Source: JBGSMX01 sp963790405 (lineage in GTDB: Bacteria; Actinomycetota; Coriobacteriia; Anaerosomatales; JAGXFU01). From it: a DNA stretch of 64,000 bases. Location of the stretch: assembly GCA_963790405.1 (NCBI GenBank), contig CAWBOJ010000005.1:310001-374000 (forward strand). Reading direction: 5' to 3'. The notes below the pieces were generated by a model, which saw only the letters and a program-made list of their open reading frames with translations, ran no database searches and had not been told where the DNA came from. Below are positions 62,257 through 64,000 of the stretch, piece by piece (the first letter of the stretch is position 1; every line of letters begins with the position of its first letter). The position numbers were made by a program, and so were the translations under genes.

Positions 62257-63650
62257 CCGAAGGTGTTTACGCACACTTCATCGGGATCGGTGGAGCGGGG
62301 ATGAGCGGTATCGCTCGCGTGCTTCATGATCGTGGGGTGAGTGTGACCGGTTCGGATCTGAAGGACTCACGCTACTCGCGTGCGCTACGTGACTCGGGCA
62401 TCCCGGTCGCGGTAGGTCATGTGCGCGAAAACCTTGGAGACCCACAGGTCGTTGTCGTGTCGTCGGCCATTCCGGAAACCAATCCGGAACTGGCTCTGGC
62501 ACGTGAGCGCAACCTTGATGTGTGGCCTCGTGCAAAGATGTTGGCGCACCTTGCGGGCGATTTGCAGACCGTTGCGGTGGCGGGAACACATGGGAAGACC
62601 ACGACGAGTGCGATGATTGCGACGATGCTCGACGGGATGGGGCTGTCTCCCACATTCTTGGTAGGTGGTGAGGTCTCGGACCGTGGCACGAACGCTTCGT
62701 GCGGAGATGGCGTGCACTTCGTGGTCGAAGCAGACGAGTCCGATGGATCGTTCATGTTCTTGGATCCGTATGTTGCTGTCGTGACGAATATCGAGGCGGA
62801 TCATCTCGATCACTACGGGTCGCTCGAGCGCGTTGAGGAGACTTTCTGCGAGTTCATGGAACGTGTCCCTACCGACGGCCGGCTCGTGATCTGTGCCGAT
62901 GACGAGCGGTTGGTCGAGCTGGCGTCGACATGCCGGGCTCCACGAGTGACCTACGGGAAACGGGCCGATGCTGACGTTCGATATGGAAACATGGATCGCG
63001 ACGGGATAGGCCATCTCTTTGACGTTACGTTCCCTGACGGGTCTTCCGTGCGGGCGAGGGTGGGCGTGCCGGGCGAGCACATGGTGCAGAACGCGACGGC
63101 GGCGCTGGCGAGTGCATGGGCGCTCGGAGTGGATACGATTGCCGCTGCGGAGGCACTGTCCGAATTCGGCGGTGTGCGGAGACGGTTCGATCGTGTAGGC
63201 GCGGCGATGGGCGTGGATATCATAGATGACTACGCTCACCATCCAACCGAGGTTAGAGCGACGCTCGAGGCGGCCAGAGAGTGCGGATACGAGCGGGTTT
63301 GGGTCATATTCCAGCCGCATCGGTACAGCCGCACCAGTGCGCTTGCCGATGACTTCGGACAGGCTTTCGGCGATGCCGACAGAATCGTGTTGCTCGATGT
63401 CTACAGTGCGGGTGAGACGCCGATTCCTGGCGTGACAGGCAAGACCGTTGTGGACGCGGTTCTCAGCCACGCGCCTCGATCGAGGGTGACCTACCTCCCG
63501 CATCGCAGCGATGTTGCCCCATATGTGACTGCGAACATTCGAGCGGGCGACATCGTGATGACGATGGGTGCCGGGGATGTCACGACGGTCGGGCCCGAAC
63601 TGCTCCGCGTGTTGAGCGAAGAGCGGGGGAGTGAGGTCTCGTGTCCATAG
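62253..63650 (+). CDS. murC: UDP-N-acetylmuramate:L-alanine ligase MurC
   Basis: A 465-residue Mur ligase. It has HFIGIGGAGMSGIARVL, VAGTHGKTTTSAMIATML, VVEADESDGSF, NIEADHLDHYGS, DDYAHHPTEVRATLEAAR and PHRYSRTSA. GTG 62253 overlaps murG; its stop overlaps murB by 10 nt. Confidence 0.96.
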   Translation: MTEGVYAHFIGIGGAGMSGIARVLHDRGVSVTGSDLKDSRYSRALRDSGIPVAVGHVRENLGDPQVVVVSSAIPETNPELALARERNLDVWPRAKMLAHLAGDLQTVAVAGTHGKTTTSAMIATMLDGMGLSPTFLVGGEVSDRGTNASCGDGVHFVVEADESDGSFMFLDPYVAVVTNIEADHLDHYGSLERVEETFCEFMERVPTDGRLVICADDERLVELASTCRAPRVTYGKRADADVRYGNMDRDGIGHLFDVTFPDGSSVRARVGVPGEHMVQNATAALASAWALGVDTIAAAEALSEFGGVRRRFDRVGAAMGVDIIDDYAHHPTEVRATLEAARECGYERVWVIFQPHRYSRTSALADDFGQAFGDADRIVLLDVYSAGETPIPGVTGKTVVDAVLSHAPRSRVTYLPHRSDVAPYVTANIRAGDIVMTMGAGDVTTVGPELLRVLSEERGSEVSCP

Positions 63651-64000
63651 CCGGCGTCAGGGTCGCGCTTGAAGGGAACCTTTCGGGAACGCTGCGAGCC
63701 GACGAGCCGTTGGCCCGGCACACCTCCTATGGAATCGGAGGACCGGCGGCGTTGTTCGTCGAGGCGGATACCATCGGGGATCTCAAACTCGCTCTCACGA
63801 CCTGCCGAGAACACGATGTCGCGAGTGTGGTTCTCGGCAAGGGAAGCAACATGCTCGTCTCGGATGAGGGCTATGACGGCGTCGTGGTTGTTCTAGGCAG
63901 AGATTTCAAACACCACTGTGTCGAGGGTGAACGGATAACCTCGGGCGCCGGAGTGATTCTCGCGCATGTTGTGCAGGATGCGTATGCCCGCGGACTGTCG
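63641..64000 (+). CDS. murB: UDP-N-acetylenolpyruvoylglucosamine reductase MurB, 3' truncated
   Basis: The frame is open from GTG 63641 to the window end, giving the first 120 residues. RHTSYGIGGPAALFVEA and VLGKGSNMLVSDEGYDGVVV are the FAD-binding hallmarks, and ERITSGAGVILAHVVQDAYARGLS follows family sequence. It reduces the enolpyruvyl group of UDP-GlcNAc-enolpyruvate. The start overlaps the murC stop, so it belongs to the dcw operon. Confidence 0.95.
   Translation, partial: MSIAGVRVALEGNLSGTLRADEPLARHTSYGIGGPAALFVEADTIGDLKLALTTCREHDVASVVLGKGSNMLVSDEGYDGVVVVLGRDFKHHCVEGERITSGAGVILAHVVQDAYARGLS

Overview
The window is GC-rich, densely coded bacterial DNA that reads as a monoderm actinomycete-line organism. 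My best guess is the class Coriobacteriia or the related Anaerosomatales (OPB41) lineage. This is inferred from SteA/SteB-like septal proteins, a DUF3866 gene, a CvnD/MglA-type GTPase, frequent GTG starts, a meso-diaminopimelate-type MurE, a type IV pilus locus without any secretin or outer-membrane gene, and a complete dcw cluster. No rRNA, tRNA, CRISPR array, insertion sequence or phage gene was seen.

Layout. (1) 1-14945 is a type IV pilus region. It begins with an acidic protein of unknown role, a small Ras-like GTPase and a membrane-anchored Pro-rich protein. These are followed by pilB, pilT, pilC, the major pilin, the prepilin peptidase, three further prepilin-like proteins (one a large modular pseudopilin, one GspK/PilX-like), then pilM, pilN, pilO and a PilP-like gene. 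(2) 15013-19906 is a tightly overlapped shikimate operon (aroC, aroK, aroB, aroQ) with an Xaa-Pro peptidase and efp. (3) 20047-23265 encodes a biotin-dependent carboxylase: a carboxyltransferase fused to an AccB-like carrier, plus biotin carboxylase. (4) 23296-29798 holds an Asp23-family gene, nusB, xseB, dxs, tlyA, nadK and recN. (5) 29870-37822 is an envelope module: steA, a SteB-like gene, a GT2 and murJ on the minus strand, a large alkaline-phosphatase-like membrane protein, and an unusual MraY/WecA-type transferase. (6) 37906-43835 carries pyrG, an M20 peptidase, DUF3866, alanine dehydrogenase and a Xer recombinase. (7) 43978-48766 is a BMP-type nucleoside ABC transporter. (8) 48770-50441 holds small membrane proteins and a DUF4349 lipoprotein, including an unlisted 46-residue protein with its own promoter and terminator. 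(9) 50859-64000 is the dcw cluster from mraZ to a truncated murB.

Regulation visible in the DNA. A near-perfect sigma-28 (FliA/SigD/WhiG-type) promoter precedes the major pilin gene, and a weaker one precedes the large pseudopilin. Four genes or operons share an extended -10 element, TGNTAGAAT. A 10-bp-phased TGGG/TGGC array precedes mraZ, as expected for MraZ autoregulation.

Quality warning. Seven genes are interrupted by eleven single-base frameshifts (nine insertions, two deletions): the Pro-rich gene, pilB, pilC, the GT4 gene, the DUF4349 gene, rsmH, murF and ftsW are affected, i.e. eight loci in all. Correcting each indel gives a total length divisible by three and a normal family-length protein. 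Because essential genes are hit, base-level assembly error is the leading explanation.
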